From the NCBI RefSeq assembly GCF_011039075.1, contig NZ_JAAKEG010000011.1:18869-82868 (forward strand): a stretch of DNA of 64,000 nt, read 5' to 3'. Positions 8,931-18,123 of the stretch are shown here, piece by piece (position 1 is the stretch's first letter; every line of letters starts with the position of its first letter). The notes beneath the pieces are model-generated. The model was not told the origin of the DNA. It worked only from the letters and a program-made list of their open reading frames with translations, and made no database searches. Source of the stretch: Adlercreutzia sp. ZJ304 (GTDB taxonomy: Bacteria; Actinomycetota; Coriobacteriia; Coriobacteriales; Eggerthellaceae). Made by a program: the position numbers and the translations under genes.

Positions 8931-11567
8931 CTACAAAATCATATCGCGCGCAATATTGAGCGCGTCCTCTATGCCAGCAGGATTCTTTCCTCCAGCTTGC
9001 GCCATAGAAGGCTTACCTCCCCCACCGCCACCTATGGCTGGCGCAATAGCCTTTATTATCTGGGAAGCGTCGAAGCCCCGAGCAACCGCCTCATCGGTGC
9101 CAGCTGCCATCAAAATAACCTTGCCCTCATTTTCGCCCGCAATAACAATAGCGCCGGGTTCGTCCATACGTGCACGCATAACATCCCAAAGTTGACGCTG
9201 ACCGCCAGCCTCAATTGCCGGAGCCTTCGCAATAATAACAGGGTATCCCGCACTAGATAGCTTAATCGTTGCAAGCAATTCGGTAATGCCATCGTCAGAT
9301 ACAGCCTCTTTACCGCGCTTGGCAGCTTGTTGTAATTCTTTGAAGCTCTTTAGGTTGGATGCGGTACGTTCGCTAACATCAAACATTGGAACTTTCAATT
9401 CGGCTGCTGCTTCACGCAATTCCGCTTCTATCTTGTTAACGTACTCTAGTGCGCCGTAACTGGTAACAGCTTCTATACGCCGCGTATTCGCACCCACACT
9501 AGTCTCGCCAGTAACTTTTATAAAGCCTATTTCGGCAGTGTTTCCAACATGACAACCACCGCATAGCTCACGCGAGAAATCTCCCGCTTCCACAACCCGG
9601 ACATCGGAATCGTACTTTTCGCCAAAAAGCGCCGTTACACCATTCGCGCGCGCCTCGTCTAGCGTTGTTTCGTAAATATTGGTAGGCACAGCCTCCATAA
9701 CAGCCATATTGGCTACATGTTCCACTTCAGCCACTTGCTTTGCACTAAGCGCTTCAAAATGCGTAAAATCGAAACGCAGCCGGTCTGGTCCAACATAGCT
9801 TCCAGCCTGCCGCACATGCTCTCCCAAAACCTTGCGCAGAGCTGAATGAAGAATATGAGTAGCTGTGTGGTTACGTTCAATAGATGCGCGACGCTTTGCA
9901 TCAACTGTTGCCTCTACCGCATCTCCTACAGAAATGCTGCCACTTTCAACTTTAACGCTGTGCCTGACCAAACCCTTTTCTGGCGCAGTTGTATCGAGCA
10001 CACGCGCACACATATTAGCGCCTTGAATATAGCCGGTGTCGCCCACTTCGCCGCCCATTTCCGCATAGAAAGGCGTACTGTCTAAAATAACGTCGCCGCT
10101 GGTGCCCTCAGAAATAGTGTTAACTAGCTGCCCATCGGACACAAGCGCTACAACTTTGGCATCGAAGCAAATATTGTTGTAGCCAACAAAATTCGTAGGT
10201 CCTAGCTCCTTTAAGATATCGGCATAAATTCCGCCATATGTAGACCAAGCAGCCTCGGCATCTTTTGCACCAGCACTTCTAGCCCTCTCGCGCTGAGCTG
10301 CCATCTCGGCATCGAAGGCATCCATATCAATATCTATTCCGCGCTCAGCGGCTATTTCGCTAGTTATTTCTACAGGGAAACCATAGGTGTCGTGCAACAC
10401 AAAGGCAGTCTTGCCGGAAAGTGTATTTCCTTCCAAACTAGACAACGCATCCTCTAAATAAGCTTGCCCGTGGTTTAAGGTAGCACCAAAGCGCTCTTCT
10501 TCTGCAAGAATAAGTTTGCGTTCAAGTTCCCTATTTTCCACTATTTCGGGGTAAACGTCTCCCATGAGACGCACGATTTCATCGACATAATCGTTGAGGA
10601 ACGGTCCTTCTATGCCTATCAAATGAGCCTTCATGATGGCACGGCGCAGCAGGCGGCGAAGCACATAGCCTCTACCTTCGTTACTGGGAAGTATGCCATC
10701 GGCAATCATAAATGTAACCGCACGGCTGTGGTCCGCCATTATTCGCAGCGCCAAATCGGTAGCTTGATCTTCGCCGTACTTAACGCCTGCAAGACGCTCA
10801 CCCACAGCAACCAAGCTGCGCAACACATCTGTCTCATAGTTGCTTTGTACACCTTGCATTATGGCAGCAATGCGCTCTAGCCCCATGCCGGTATCAATGT
10901 TTTTCTTCGGCAGCTCAACAAACGAGCCGTCTTCTTGACCGTCGAATTGAGTAAACACGCAATTCCAATATTCCAAGAAACGATCGCAGTCGCATCCGGG
11001 GGCGCAATCTGGCTTTCCGCAGCCAAAACTTGGACCTTGGTCAAAGTAAAGTTCAGAACACGGTCCACAAGGTCCTGTTGGACCAGCACGCCAAAAATTG
11101 TCATCTTCGCCGAGACGAGAAATATGGCTGTCGGGCACTCCTAAATTCTTCCAAATCTGAATAGTTTCATCGTCATCCTCAAACACAGTAAAGTAGAGCT
11201 TCTCTATTGGCAGACCCAAGATATTCACGCTGAAGTCTAGTGCCATTGAGCACATTTCCTGTTTGAAATACTTACCAAAACTGAAGTTTCCAAGCATTTC
11301 AAAGAAACTAAGATGGCGACCTGTAGTGCCAATAATGTCAATGTCGTTCGTGCGGACGCATTTTTGCACAGTAGTGGTTCCCACATACGGCTCTTCCAAC
11401 TGCTTTTGCTGTAGAAAGTATGGCTTGAATTGAACCATACCGGCGCTGGTAAGCAACAACGACGGATCGTCTGGTATCAAGGAAGAAGAGGGCATGCGTT
11501 TGTTGCCTTTTTCTTCAAAATAATTCAGATACGCTTCACGTATCTGGGCAGTTGTCATATATTTCAT
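8931..11567 (-). CDS. alaS: Alanyl-tRNA synthetase
   Basis: Charges tRNA-Ala. The 878-aa protein has the full domain set: class II aminoacylation core with motif 1-3 elements in the first roughly 450 residues (for example GYVLRRLLRRA), the editing domain with the zinc-site HTATHILH and ELCGGCHVG, and the C-terminal DHHA1-type domain with the Gly-rich IGGGGGGKPSMAQAGG. It uses the G3:U70 pair that is visible in the tRNA-Ala at 22172. It heads the run alaS-ruvX-mltG-aro, with an 85-bp gap to ruvX. Confidence 0.97.
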   Translation of the reverse strand: MKYMTTAQIREAYLNYFEEKGNKRMPSSSLIPDDPSLLLTSAGMVQFKPYFLQQKQLEEPYVGTTTVQKCVRTNDIDIIGTTGRHLSFFEMLGNFSFGKYFKQEMCSMALDFSVNILGLPIEKLYFTVFEDDDETIQIWKNLGVPDSHISRLGEDDNFWRAGPTGPCGPCSELYFDQGPSFGCGKPDCAPGCDCDRFLEYWNCVFTQFDGQEDGSFVELPKKNIDTGMGLERIAAIMQGVQSNYETDVLRSLVAVGERLAGVKYGEDQATDLALRIMADHSRAVTFMIADGILPSNEGRGYVLRRLLRRAIMKAHLIGIEGPFLNDYVDEIVRLMGDVYPEIVENRELERKLILAEEERFGATLNHGQAYLEDALSSLEGNTLSGKTAFVLHDTYGFPVEITSEIAAERGIDIDMDAFDAEMAAQRERARSAGAKDAEAAWSTYGGIYADILKELGPTNFVGYNNICFDAKVVALVSDGQLVNTISEGTSGDVILDSTPFYAEMGGEVGDTGYIQGANMCARVLDTTAPEKGLVRHSVKVESGSISVGDAVEATVDAKRRASIERNHTATHILHSALRKVLGEHVRQAGSYVGPDRLRFDFTHFEALSAKQVAEVEHVANMAVMEAVPTNIYETTLDEARANGVTALFGEKYDSDVRVVEAGDFSRELCGGCHVGNTAEIGFIKVTGETSVGANTRRIEAVTSYGALEYVNKIEAELREAAAELKVPMFDVSERTASNLKSFKELQQAAKRGKEAVSDDGITELLATIKLSSAGYPVIIAKAPAIEAGGQRQLWDVMRARMDEPGAIVIAGENEGKVILMAAGTDEAVARGFDASQIIKAIAPAIGGGGGGKPSMAQAGGKNPAGIEDALNIARDMIL

Positions 11568-11602
11568 CGGCTATCTTTCATCGCGGAAGTATGTACGAAA
11601 GC

Positions 11603-11633
11603 ATTATATTACCAGTGTATGAATATATGACAA
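11603..11633 (-). promoter_or_regulatory. Possible alaS promoter
   Basis: On the minus strand TTGTCA (11633-11628) is followed after 19 bp by TATAAT (11608-11603), 36 bp before the alaS start codon. The -10 is perfect but the spacing is long, so this is tentative. No T-box leader fits in the 96-bp gap. Confidence 0.4.
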
Positions 11634-11663
11634 CACACCAAATACCACTTCGGTAACGGCTAG

Positions 11664-13019
11664 CTATTTCTGTTTATCTTTTTTCTTTATAAGCCCTTTA
11701 AGCTTCGCCTTGAAGCTATCTTTGCTTTCGTCGTAGGGACGCGCAGATGTGGCATCGCTTAGAGGATGGGCTTCACCATCCACTTCATGCGGGGTTCCCC
11801 TAAAGAATACACCATCTGCCGAAACCGCTTGACGACCAGTATGTTTCTCAAAATAGTAAACAAAGCACGCTTTTATTACGGCAACAGCGGGAATAGCCAA
11901 AAGCATTCCCACAAGCGATCCAAGAAGCCCGCTCATGGCACCACCAATAGCAGATCCAAACATCATTGCAACAAGCGTAAGAGCGGGATGCACATCTACT
12001 GAGCTAGACATTATTCTGGGACTAACGAACGTGTAGACAAACCACTGAATAATAACCAAACCCACTATTGCAACAACGGCGGTTAGCGGACTTACAAATA
12101 TGGCTGGAATAGCAGCGATAATTCCGCCGATCCACGGACCTACAATAGGAACGATATTAGTTATGCCAGTAATAACACCCAAAGCCGGCGCATTAGGAAT
12201 GCCCAACGCCGCAAACAAAAATCCGCAAGCAACGCCAATAAGCAAGCATTGCAAAAACATTCCTTTTATATAGCCGCCAATTATGCGCGTAAATGTAATG
12301 TGTAGAAATTCTGCATCGTCGTAGAACTTCGGGCTTATAAGCCTTTTAGCTTCTCTTTTAATATCTGGCAATTCCATAAGAATCCAGAATGCAACTACCA
12401 TGGCAAAACCTATAGCCATAAATGCGTTTGCAACTGAAGCACCTATGTCAACTACAGTATTAGCGGCTCCAGATGCCATAGAAGATGCCCAGCTAGAAAC
12501 CGATGTCCCTACACTCTCTACCATATTTCTAACAGTATCGTTTTCCAGCCATGTCGAATACTTCGAATATGTTTCGCTTAGCCAACGCGTCAAGTCTGCT
12601 ATATATACAGGAACACTTTCTAGTAAATTCACAAATTGACTGTTCAAACCGAACATCGGCGAGAACATAAGAATTCCAACTATTGCAAGAAGAACGAACA
12701 TAACTACATACGCAAGCGTGGTGGCAAGCGCTCTATTCATTTTTTGCCCGAATCCATTAACTAGACCTCTAAGACAGAAAATGAACACCAAAGTCCAAAT
12801 AAGCATACTGACGGGCAGCGCCAATACATTTAGAAGGTAAACGATAACTCCGACTAAAATTATGGCACCTATAGCCGTCCATACGCCCATAAACCATTTA
12901 CGCACTCTGTCACCCGAAAAATTAGGAAGCGACTGCAGCTTCTTTGATTGAAGCCCAGTCGCTTTCAATTCTTCTATATGTCCAATATGCCCAGATGCGC
13001 CGTCGTTATTCTGATTCAT
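11664..13019 (-). CDS. AI-2E family transporter (PerM/YdiK-like membrane protein)
   Basis: A 451-aa polytopic membrane protein. A roughly 40-residue cytoplasmic N-terminus precedes about eight hydrophobic segments, with the family's conserved middle region (the GxxLGIPNAPALGVITG loop and IVPIVGPWIGGI). The C-terminus is a long charged, Lys-rich tail. Members export small molecules or act in envelope homeostasis; the substrate here is unknown. The start overlaps the end of the DUF948 gene by 14 bp, so the two are probably translated together. Confidence 0.88.
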   Translation of the reverse strand: MNQNNDGASGHIGHIEELKATGLQSKKLQSLPNFSGDRVRKWFMGVWTAIGAIILVGVIVYLLNVLALPVSMLIWTLVFIFCLRGLVNGFGQKMNRALATTLAYVVMFVLLAIVGILMFSPMFGLNSQFVNLLESVPVYIADLTRWLSETYSKYSTWLENDTVRNMVESVGTSVSSWASSMASGAANTVVDIGASVANAFMAIGFAMVVAFWILMELPDIKREAKRLISPKFYDDAEFLHITFTRIIGGYIKGMFLQCLLIGVACGFLFAALGIPNAPALGVITGITNIVPIVGPWIGGIIAAIPAIFVSPLTAVVAIVGLVIIQWFVYTFVSPRIMSSSVDVHPALTLVAMMFGSAIGGAMSGLLGSLVGMLLAIPAVAVIKACFVYYFEKHTGRQAVSADGVFFRGTPHEVDGEAHPLSDATSARPYDESKDSFKAKLKGLIKKKDKQK

Positions 13020-13593
13020 CTAATGCCCCATCCGCAGATACATCTGCAACCGAAACATCCTCAGCTTTTTCTTCAGAATCAATTGGAACATAACCGCTGA
13101 CCACAGGCTTTTCTGTAGTAACTTCTTTGGAGTTAGCAGATGCATCGGTATTCGCAGAAGTTGTATTGCAGGAATCGGCTTTAGCCTCCCCTATTTCTTT
13201 AGATATATCTGATGCGCGCTTTGGAGCGAATTTATCGCGAACCTTGTTCGTGAATGAACTAACAAGATCGAGTGGAGCACTGGTTACATTGTCTACCGCG
13301 GTGACAGTTTTCGATGCGGTGCCAGTTATGCTGCTAACATCTTGGAGAATTTCATCTACACGCATAATTTCCAAATTTGCAGCATCGACCGTAAGAGAAA
13401 CGCGCTCTACAAGAGGTTTCGCATCACTTGTTAGTTGCTCAACATTCGCCAGCGTTGGCTCGATTTGTTTTTGCATATCTTCTACAGTGCTGCGAGTCTT
13501 TCTAATGGTCAGCGCCAGTTCCACAACAAACCAAATAAGCGCCACACCTACAACGATATAAACTATCGGTAGTATCATATTCAATATATCCAT
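13006..13593 (-). CDS. DUF948 domain-containing membrane protein
   Basis: A 195-aa protein. One N-terminal membrane helix (residues 2-25) is followed by an amphipathic, coiled-coil-like region with no Cys (TIRKTRSTVEDMQKQIEPTL) and a disordered acidic Ser/Asp-rich tail. I chose the ATG at 13593 because AAGGAGGG lies at correct spacing; the ATG six codons earlier overlaps that site. DUF948 proteins lie beside alaS in many Actinobacteria, and their role is unknown. Confidence 0.8.
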   Translation of the reverse strand: MDILNMILPIVYIVVGVALIWFVVELALTIRKTRSTVEDMQKQIEPTLANVEQLTSDAKPLVERVSLTVDAANLEIMRVDEILQDVSSITGTASKTVTAVDNVTSAPLDLVSSFTNKVRDKFAPKRASDISKEIGEAKADSCNTTSANTDASANSKEVTTEKPVVSGYVPIDSEEKAEDVSVADVSADGALDESE

Positions 13594-13717
13594 TGCGCAG
13601 CCCTCCTTCACACATCAAACGCGCTTACTACATTATTACATTCTATGCCTGCGCAGCTGGTTTTTATATCATATTCGACAGCAAGTTAAAATGTTGTAAA
13701 GAATATGACGAAAAATG

Positions 13718-15046
13718 TTAATCTTCGGTAATATCGCGATCTCTCAGTGTGGCTTCTGTGCGATAAGCCTCCCAGCCGCGATCTCCCGGATGCCAAAAAG
13801 CGCCTCGCTTTAGACCATCGGGCAAATATTGCTGGTCAACCCAGCCACCTGGATAATTGTGCGGATATTTATACTTCCCGTAGTTTTCAGAACCCGGACG
13901 ATGCCTGTCGCGCAGATAATCAGGCACTTTACGCAGCGGACCCTTGCGCACTTCGCTCAAAGCATCAAAAATGCCGCACGCTGCATTCGACTTCGGCGCA
14001 AGGGCCATATATGTAGCAGCCTGCGCCAGTATTAACTGACATTCTGGATACCCTATAACCTCGGCAGAACGAAATGCAGCCTCAGCTATAAGCAACGCCT
14101 GAGGATCGGCGTTACCTATGTCTTCCGCAGCTAAAATAAATATGCGGCGCGCTATAAATTTAGGGTCTTCCCCGCCTTCTATCATGCGAGCCAACCAATA
14201 CAGGGCAGCATCAGGATCGCTGCCGCGCATAGACTTTATAAATGCAGATATTATGTCGTAGTGTTGATCTTTATTTTTATCGTAGGGAAGCCCACGATGC
14301 GGTGTTGCGCTGCAAACCATTTGCTCGGTTATAAGAGCAGGTGTAGCCTTATTTTTGTTGGTGCTTAAAGCTAGCTGCGAGGCTAATTCTAGCGTGTTAA
14401 GTGCAGCCCGCCCATCGCCTGCAGCAAGAAGCGTTATGGCATCTTTGGCAGCATCGTCTATTGCAAACGCACTATTAAGTCCACGCTCATCAGTAAGCGC
14501 TAAATCTATAAGACTGCATATATCAGCATCGGAAAGCGAGTGCAATTCCACCACCCTGCTTCTAGAAAGAAGTGCGGAATTCACTTCGAAGTAAGGGTTT
14601 TCAGTAGTAGCGCCAACCAATACAACAGTACGGTCTTCTACAGCATGCAGCAAAGCGTCTTGCTGGCTGCGATTGAAACGATGTATCTCATCGACAAAAA
14701 GTATTGTACGCATGCCCCTAGAGCTTAAACGCTTTTGAGCTGCAGATATTTCGCGCCGCAAGTCGCTAACTGTGCCACCCACAGCAGAAACTTCCACAAA
14801 TGTAGCTTGGGTGCTATTAGCAATAACATGCGCAATGGAAGTTTTACCAGTACCCGCCGGTCCAAACAATACAACAGAGCTAAGCGAATCGTTTTCTATG
14901 GCGCTGCGCAGCCAGCTTCCCGTACCAACCGCATCTTGCTGACCGACAATATCTTCCAACGCACGCGGACGCATACGCACCGCAAGCGGAGCGACACTCA
15001 TACGATTTGCATCTTCCATTTCTGTAAAAAGACTAGCTGTTTCCAT
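13718..15046 (-). CDS. rarA: Replication-associated recombination protein A (MgsA/RarA AAA+ ATPase)
   Basis: AAA+ clamp-loader-like ATPase acting at stalled forks. The 442-aa protein has the N-terminal motif MRPRALEDIVGQQDAVG, Walker A GPAGTGKTS at about 61-69, Walker B ILFVDEIHRFNRSQQD, a sensor region GATTENPYFEVN, and the C-terminal MgsA tetramerisation domain (GSDPDAALYWLARMIEGGEDP). It lies between galU and DUF948, as in other actinobacterial alaS neighbourhoods. Confidence 0.95.
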   Translation of the reverse strand: METASLFTEMEDANRMSVAPLAVRMRPRALEDIVGQQDAVGTGSWLRSAIENDSLSSVVLFGPAGTGKTSIAHVIANSTQATFVEVSAVGGTVSDLRREISAAQKRLSSRGMRTILFVDEIHRFNRSQQDALLHAVEDRTVVLVGATTENPYFEVNSALLSRSRVVELHSLSDADICSLIDLALTDERGLNSAFAIDDAAKDAITLLAAGDGRAALNTLELASQLALSTNKNKATPALITEQMVCSATPHRGLPYDKNKDQHYDIISAFIKSMRGSDPDAALYWLARMIEGGEDPKFIARRIFILAAEDIGNADPQALLIAEAAFRSAEVIGYPECQLILAQAATYMALAPKSNAACGIFDALSEVRKGPLRKVPDYLRDRHRPGSENYGKYKYPHNYPGGWVDQQYLPDGLKRGAFWHPGDRGWEAYRTEATLRDRDITED

Positions 15047-15195
15047 ATGCTAGATGTTATCATTTATACCAAATTCGTACAAATGTTTTATCCCTTCAAT
15101 AGCGCTTTAAGACATAGCCAAAAAAAACGGAATCCACAATCTGTCCAGAAACCCATCATACGGAATTCAAATGAATTTCATATACTCATAGGCAC

Positions 15196-15251
15196 GGTTA
15201 CTTCAATTGCTTGGGCGCTTTACCCCTTGAAAGCGTGAGTTGAGGGTAACC
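15196..15251. other. Nested stem-loop in the galU-rarA intergenic region
   Basis: Three nested pairings share one axis: GGTTAC (15196-15201) with GTAACC (15246-15251), then TCAA with TTGA, then CGCTTT with AAAGCG around a short C-rich loop. It sits 150 bp upstream of rarA and 45 bp after galU. It could be a terminator or a leader structure; there is no T-run on either strand. Confidence 0.45.
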
Positions 15252-15268
15252 GCATCATCCCCTCCTCA

Positions 15269-15291
15269 GGTGCCTCCATTTAGGGGGCACC
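15269..15291 (-). terminator. Hairpin directly after galU
   Basis: GGTGCCCCC and GGAGGCACC (minus strand) form a near-perfect 9-bp stem around TAAAT, four bases after the galU stop. There is no good U-tract, so termination is only probable. Confidence 0.5.
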
Positions 15292-15295
15292 ACTT

Positions 15296-16102
15296 TTACT
15301 TCCGATTAAAAAGCACGTTGTTGGTATCAAGCCAAGACGAAACGGTGCCTGTATCAAAACCATCTTTCGGATCTATAACTAAAGCATACATTTCTTCTTC
15401 AGCCAAAAGCGCATCTAGCGCATCTGTAAGTTGAATTTCACCACCAACGCCGGGCTTTACATCAGATAGAAGCTCCATCACACGTGGAGTAAGCAAGTAG
15501 CGCCCAAATACAGCCAGATTAGAAGGCGCATCTTCAAGCGCCGGCTTCTCAACAAGCGCGTCTATTTTCCAAACCCCGTCTGATACTTCTGCACCTGCTA
15601 TAACTCCGAAGCGACTAACTTCTTCATCGGGAACAGGCATAACAGCTATAACACTAGCTCCGCCGTGAGCATCTGATACTTCCTGCATGGCGGGAAGCAT
15701 GTTGTTGTTAGGCACTAGTACATCACCAAGAAGTACATAGAAAGGCTCGCCTGCACAAGCATCAGCAGCGCACAATACGGCATGCCCAAGACCTAGCGCC
15801 TCGTCTTGATATACGTAAGTTACGTTCAAATTTCCAACATATTCAACAACATCGGCGTATTCATTTTTGCCACGCTCGCGCAGAAGCGCCACCAATTCTG
15901 GATTGGGCGAGAAATGCTCTTCTATCGCACGCTTTTCGCGTGAATTCACGATAACTACTTCATCTGCCGCACTTGCTAGCCCTTCTTCGACCACATACTG
16001 AATGGCAGGTCTATCTGCCACAAGCAACATTTCTTTCGGAACAGCTTTAGTGGCTGGCAAAAACCGAGTTCCAAGACCCGCGGCAGGAATTATCGCTTTC
16101 AT
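15296..16102 (-). CDS. galU: UTP-glucose-1-phosphate uridylyltransferase
   Basis: Makes UDP-glucose for envelope polysaccharides and galactose interconversion. The 268-aa nucleotidyltransferase has the signature PAAGLGTRFLPATKAVPKEM at the N-terminus, the UTP/metal-binding region VLLGDVLVPN, and the sugar-binding GRYLLTPRVMELL. It is somewhat shorter than the common 290-300 aa form, with the C-terminus ending soon after FDTGT. A hairpin follows the stop. Confidence 0.92.
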   Translation of the reverse strand: MKAIIPAAGLGTRFLPATKAVPKEMLLVADRPAIQYVVEEGLASAADEVVIVNSREKRAIEEHFSPNPELVALLRERGKNEYADVVEYVGNLNVTYVYQDEALGLGHAVLCAADACAGEPFYVLLGDVLVPNNNMLPAMQEVSDAHGGASVIAVMPVPDEEVSRFGVIAGAEVSDGVWKIDALVEKPALEDAPSNLAVFGRYLLTPRVMELLSDVKPGVGGEIQLTDALDALLAEEEMYALVIDPKDGFDTGTVSSWLDTNNVLFNRK

Positions 16103-16309
16103 ATATACGATTCCTTTCTAATAGAGCGAATGCAACAATAATACAGCAGACGATAAACGAAATTAGACAACTAACATCGATTTATCCGCGTAAATAACGC
16201 GCCGTTAATTTGTGTTTAGCGCAACATTGTAAATATCTACGTAAAAGTAGAATAAGCTGTATATGGGTTGTGTGGGAACAACACCCTCATAAATAAAGGA
16301 GATAGAGAA

Positions 16310-16873
16310 ATGAAGAAAGTTCTAGCGCTTATCGCAGCAGGTATTTTGGCTGCAGGTGTGCTCTGTACGGTCGGATGTGCGGGGCAAAACAGCGAACAAC
16401 TTATCCGGGATAGCCTGACAAAACAGCTAGATAAGTATAAAAATGCTGATGAGGCGGCAATGACCGAACTGGCAACAGTAGCCGAAAGTGAAGGTTTAGA
16501 CGAAATGGGCATAGATTCCCAAGAGTTCGCAGCTGCTGTTTTAGATGGATTTGATTACAGCATTGATAAAATAGTTGTTAATGGCAACAATGCCACAGCT
16601 TCTGTAAGCATAACTTCGAAAAGTTACACCGATTTTGAAAATCGTATGAATGACGTTATTTCAGGCATTACAAGTGACCCTGCATTTGCAGAAATGACTG
16701 AAGAAGAAGCCACTACAGCGCTTGGAGAAAAGGTAATGCAAGCATTTGATGAATGCGAAATAATTACCGAGAATGCCGATATTGAATACACTCTTAAAGA
16801 TAATGTATGGGAACCCGTAAAGGGCGATGCTTCTTTGGCTAGCTTAGACAGTATCGTATTTGCAAACGAATAA
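16310..16873 (+). CDS. Small lipoprotein, DUF5105-like
   Basis: A 187-aa predicted lipoprotein. MKKVLALIAAGILAAGVLC is the signal peptide, and the lipobox ends at the Cys of TVGC, about residue 23. The mature part is acidic, with alternating helix and strand segments and motifs reminiscent of NTF2-like/DUF5105 lipoproteins common in Firmicutes and Coriobacteria (family assignment is inference). The start has AAGGAGATAGAGAA upstream; an earlier in-frame ATG at 16268 lacks one. It is monocistronic, with a strong terminator after the stop. Confidence 0.78.
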   Translation: MKKVLALIAAGILAAGVLCTVGCAGQNSEQLIRDSLTKQLDKYKNADEAAMTELATVAESEGLDEMGIDSQEFAAAVLDGFDYSIDKIVVNGNNATASVSITSKSYTDFENRMNDVISGITSDPAFAEMTEEEATTALGEKVMQAFDECEIITENADIEYTLKDNVWEPVKGDASLASLDSIVFANE

Positions 16874-16918
16874 ACAACCTATATTAAAATTTGGGGTACC
16901 GCTGAGATAAACCTAGAT

Positions 16919-16954
16919 AGCGGGACTGGAAACAAAAGTTCCAGTCCCGCTTGT
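16919..16954 (+). terminator. Rho-independent terminator after the lipoprotein gene
   Basis: A perfect 13-bp stem, AGCGGGACTGGAA (16919-16931) with TTCCAGTCCCGCT (16939-16951), encloses a 7-nt loop and is followed by TGTTTT. It lies between convergent genes and may also serve ribH on the other strand. Confidence 0.85.
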
Positions 16955-16972
16955 TTTAGGTAGCGCAATAAA

Positions 16973-17437
16973 TTATTCCATTGCACGCAAAAGATTGACC
17001 ATCTCTATAGCGCCTTCCGCACATTCGCTACCCTTGTTGCCCGCTTTGCTGCCGGCGCGCTCTATGGCTTGCTCTATTGTGTCTGTAGTTAAAATGCCAA
17101 ACATAACCGGCACATCCGATTCAAGAGAAACATGAGCTATGCCCTTGCTGACCTCGGCACATACATAATCGTAATGGCTGGTAGCACCACGTATAACCGC
17201 ACCTAAGCAAATTACCGCATCGTAATTACCGCTGTGCGCCATACGTTTTGCGATAAGTGGAATTTCGAAAGCGCCCGGCACCCAAGCTATATCTATGTCG
17301 GATTCTGCCACATCGTGTCGCACAAGCGAATCCATCGCACCACTAAGTAGTTTTGCGGTTATGAACTCGTTGAATCGCGATGCCACAATACCTACGCGCA
17401 CACCTTGACTTACAACTTTCCCTTCAAATACAGCCAT
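16973..17437 (-). CDS. ribH: 6,7-dimethyl-8-ribityllumazine synthase
   Basis: Condenses 5-amino-6-ribitylaminouracil with 3,4-dihydroxy-2-butanone 4-phosphate. The 154-aa length is standard. Visible are the N-terminal [10 protein letters not shown], the substrate-binding [25 protein letters not shown] and the phosphate-binding [11 protein letters not shown]. It is the last gene of ribD-ribE-ribH and is 15 bp after ribE. Confidence 0.96.
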   Translation of the reverse strand: MAVFEGKVVSQGVRVGIVASRFNEFITAKLLSGAMDSLVRHDVAESDIDIAWVPGAFEIPLIAKRMAHSGNYDAVICLGAVIRGATSHYDYVCAEVSKGIAHVSLESDVPVMFGILTTDTIEQAIERAGSKAGNKGSECAEGAIEMVNLLRAME

Positions 17438-17452
17438 GCTGCTTTCCTTTCG

Positions 17453-18115
17453 CTAAAAGCCCATCTCGGCTAAAAATTCCTTACTTATACCGTTGCTATG
17501 TTGCGCCGAGCGATCCGCTTGACATTTGCTTGGCGCAATTAGTTTTTCGACGTATTTGCCAATAATATCGCACTCTATATTAAGTTTGTCGTTTACGCGC
17601 TTAGATGAAAGAGTGGTGTTTTCGAATGTGTGCGGAATAATAGAAACCTCAAACGACGAATCTGTGATTAATGCAACTGTTAGGCTTATTCCGTCTAGCG
17701 CAACGGAACCTTTTTCAACTACATATTTCATAGTTTGCGCATTGGCTGCAACGCGAATGCGCACCGCATTGTCATCTTGCGTAATGGACTTAATTTGTCC
17801 GGTAGAATCAATATGCCCAGAAACTATATGACCACCCAATCTGTCCGCCAGCCGCAATGCGCGTTCCAAATTAACCGCATCGGCGCATCGGAGGGTACCT
17901 AAAGTGGATCGCGCACAAGTCTCGGGCATAACATCGGCTACAAAACCCGAAGCATCTAAACTGCGTACAGTTAGACACACGCCATTTACGGCAATACTAT
18001 CGCCAATTTCTGTTCCAGAAAGCACACTTTGCGCCGCGATAGATATTGTGGCACCTCGCGCGCCAGTTTTTATGCTGCGCACAGACCCAACTTCTTCTAT
18101 TATTCCCGTGAACAT
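17453..18115 (-). CDS. ribE: Riboflavin synthase, alpha chain
   Basis: Dismutates two 6,7-dimethyl-8-ribityllumazines to riboflavin. The 220-aa protein has two tandem lumazine-binding barrels, beginning with MFTGIIEEVGSV and containing NGVCLTV in the first half and DGISLTV in the second. The start at 18115 has AGGAGGG upstream and is 8 bp after ribD; the longer frame runs into ribD. It lies directly upstream of ribH. Confidence 0.95.
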   Translation of the reverse strand: MFTGIIEEVGSVRSIKTGARGATISIAAQSVLSGTEIGDSIAVNGVCLTVRSLDASGFVADVMPETCARSTLGTLRCADAVNLERALRLADRLGGHIVSGHIDSTGQIKSITQDDNAVRIRVAANAQTMKYVVEKGSVALDGISLTVALITDSSFEVSIIPHTFENTTLSSKRVNDKLNIECDIIGKYVEKLIAPSKCQADRSAQHSNGISKEFLAEMGF

Positions 18116-18123
18116 GCGCCCTC

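Noticed and set aside
11568..11663. T-box leader before alaS
   Set aside because: Too short, and no TGGNACC-type T-box sequence or terminator is present.
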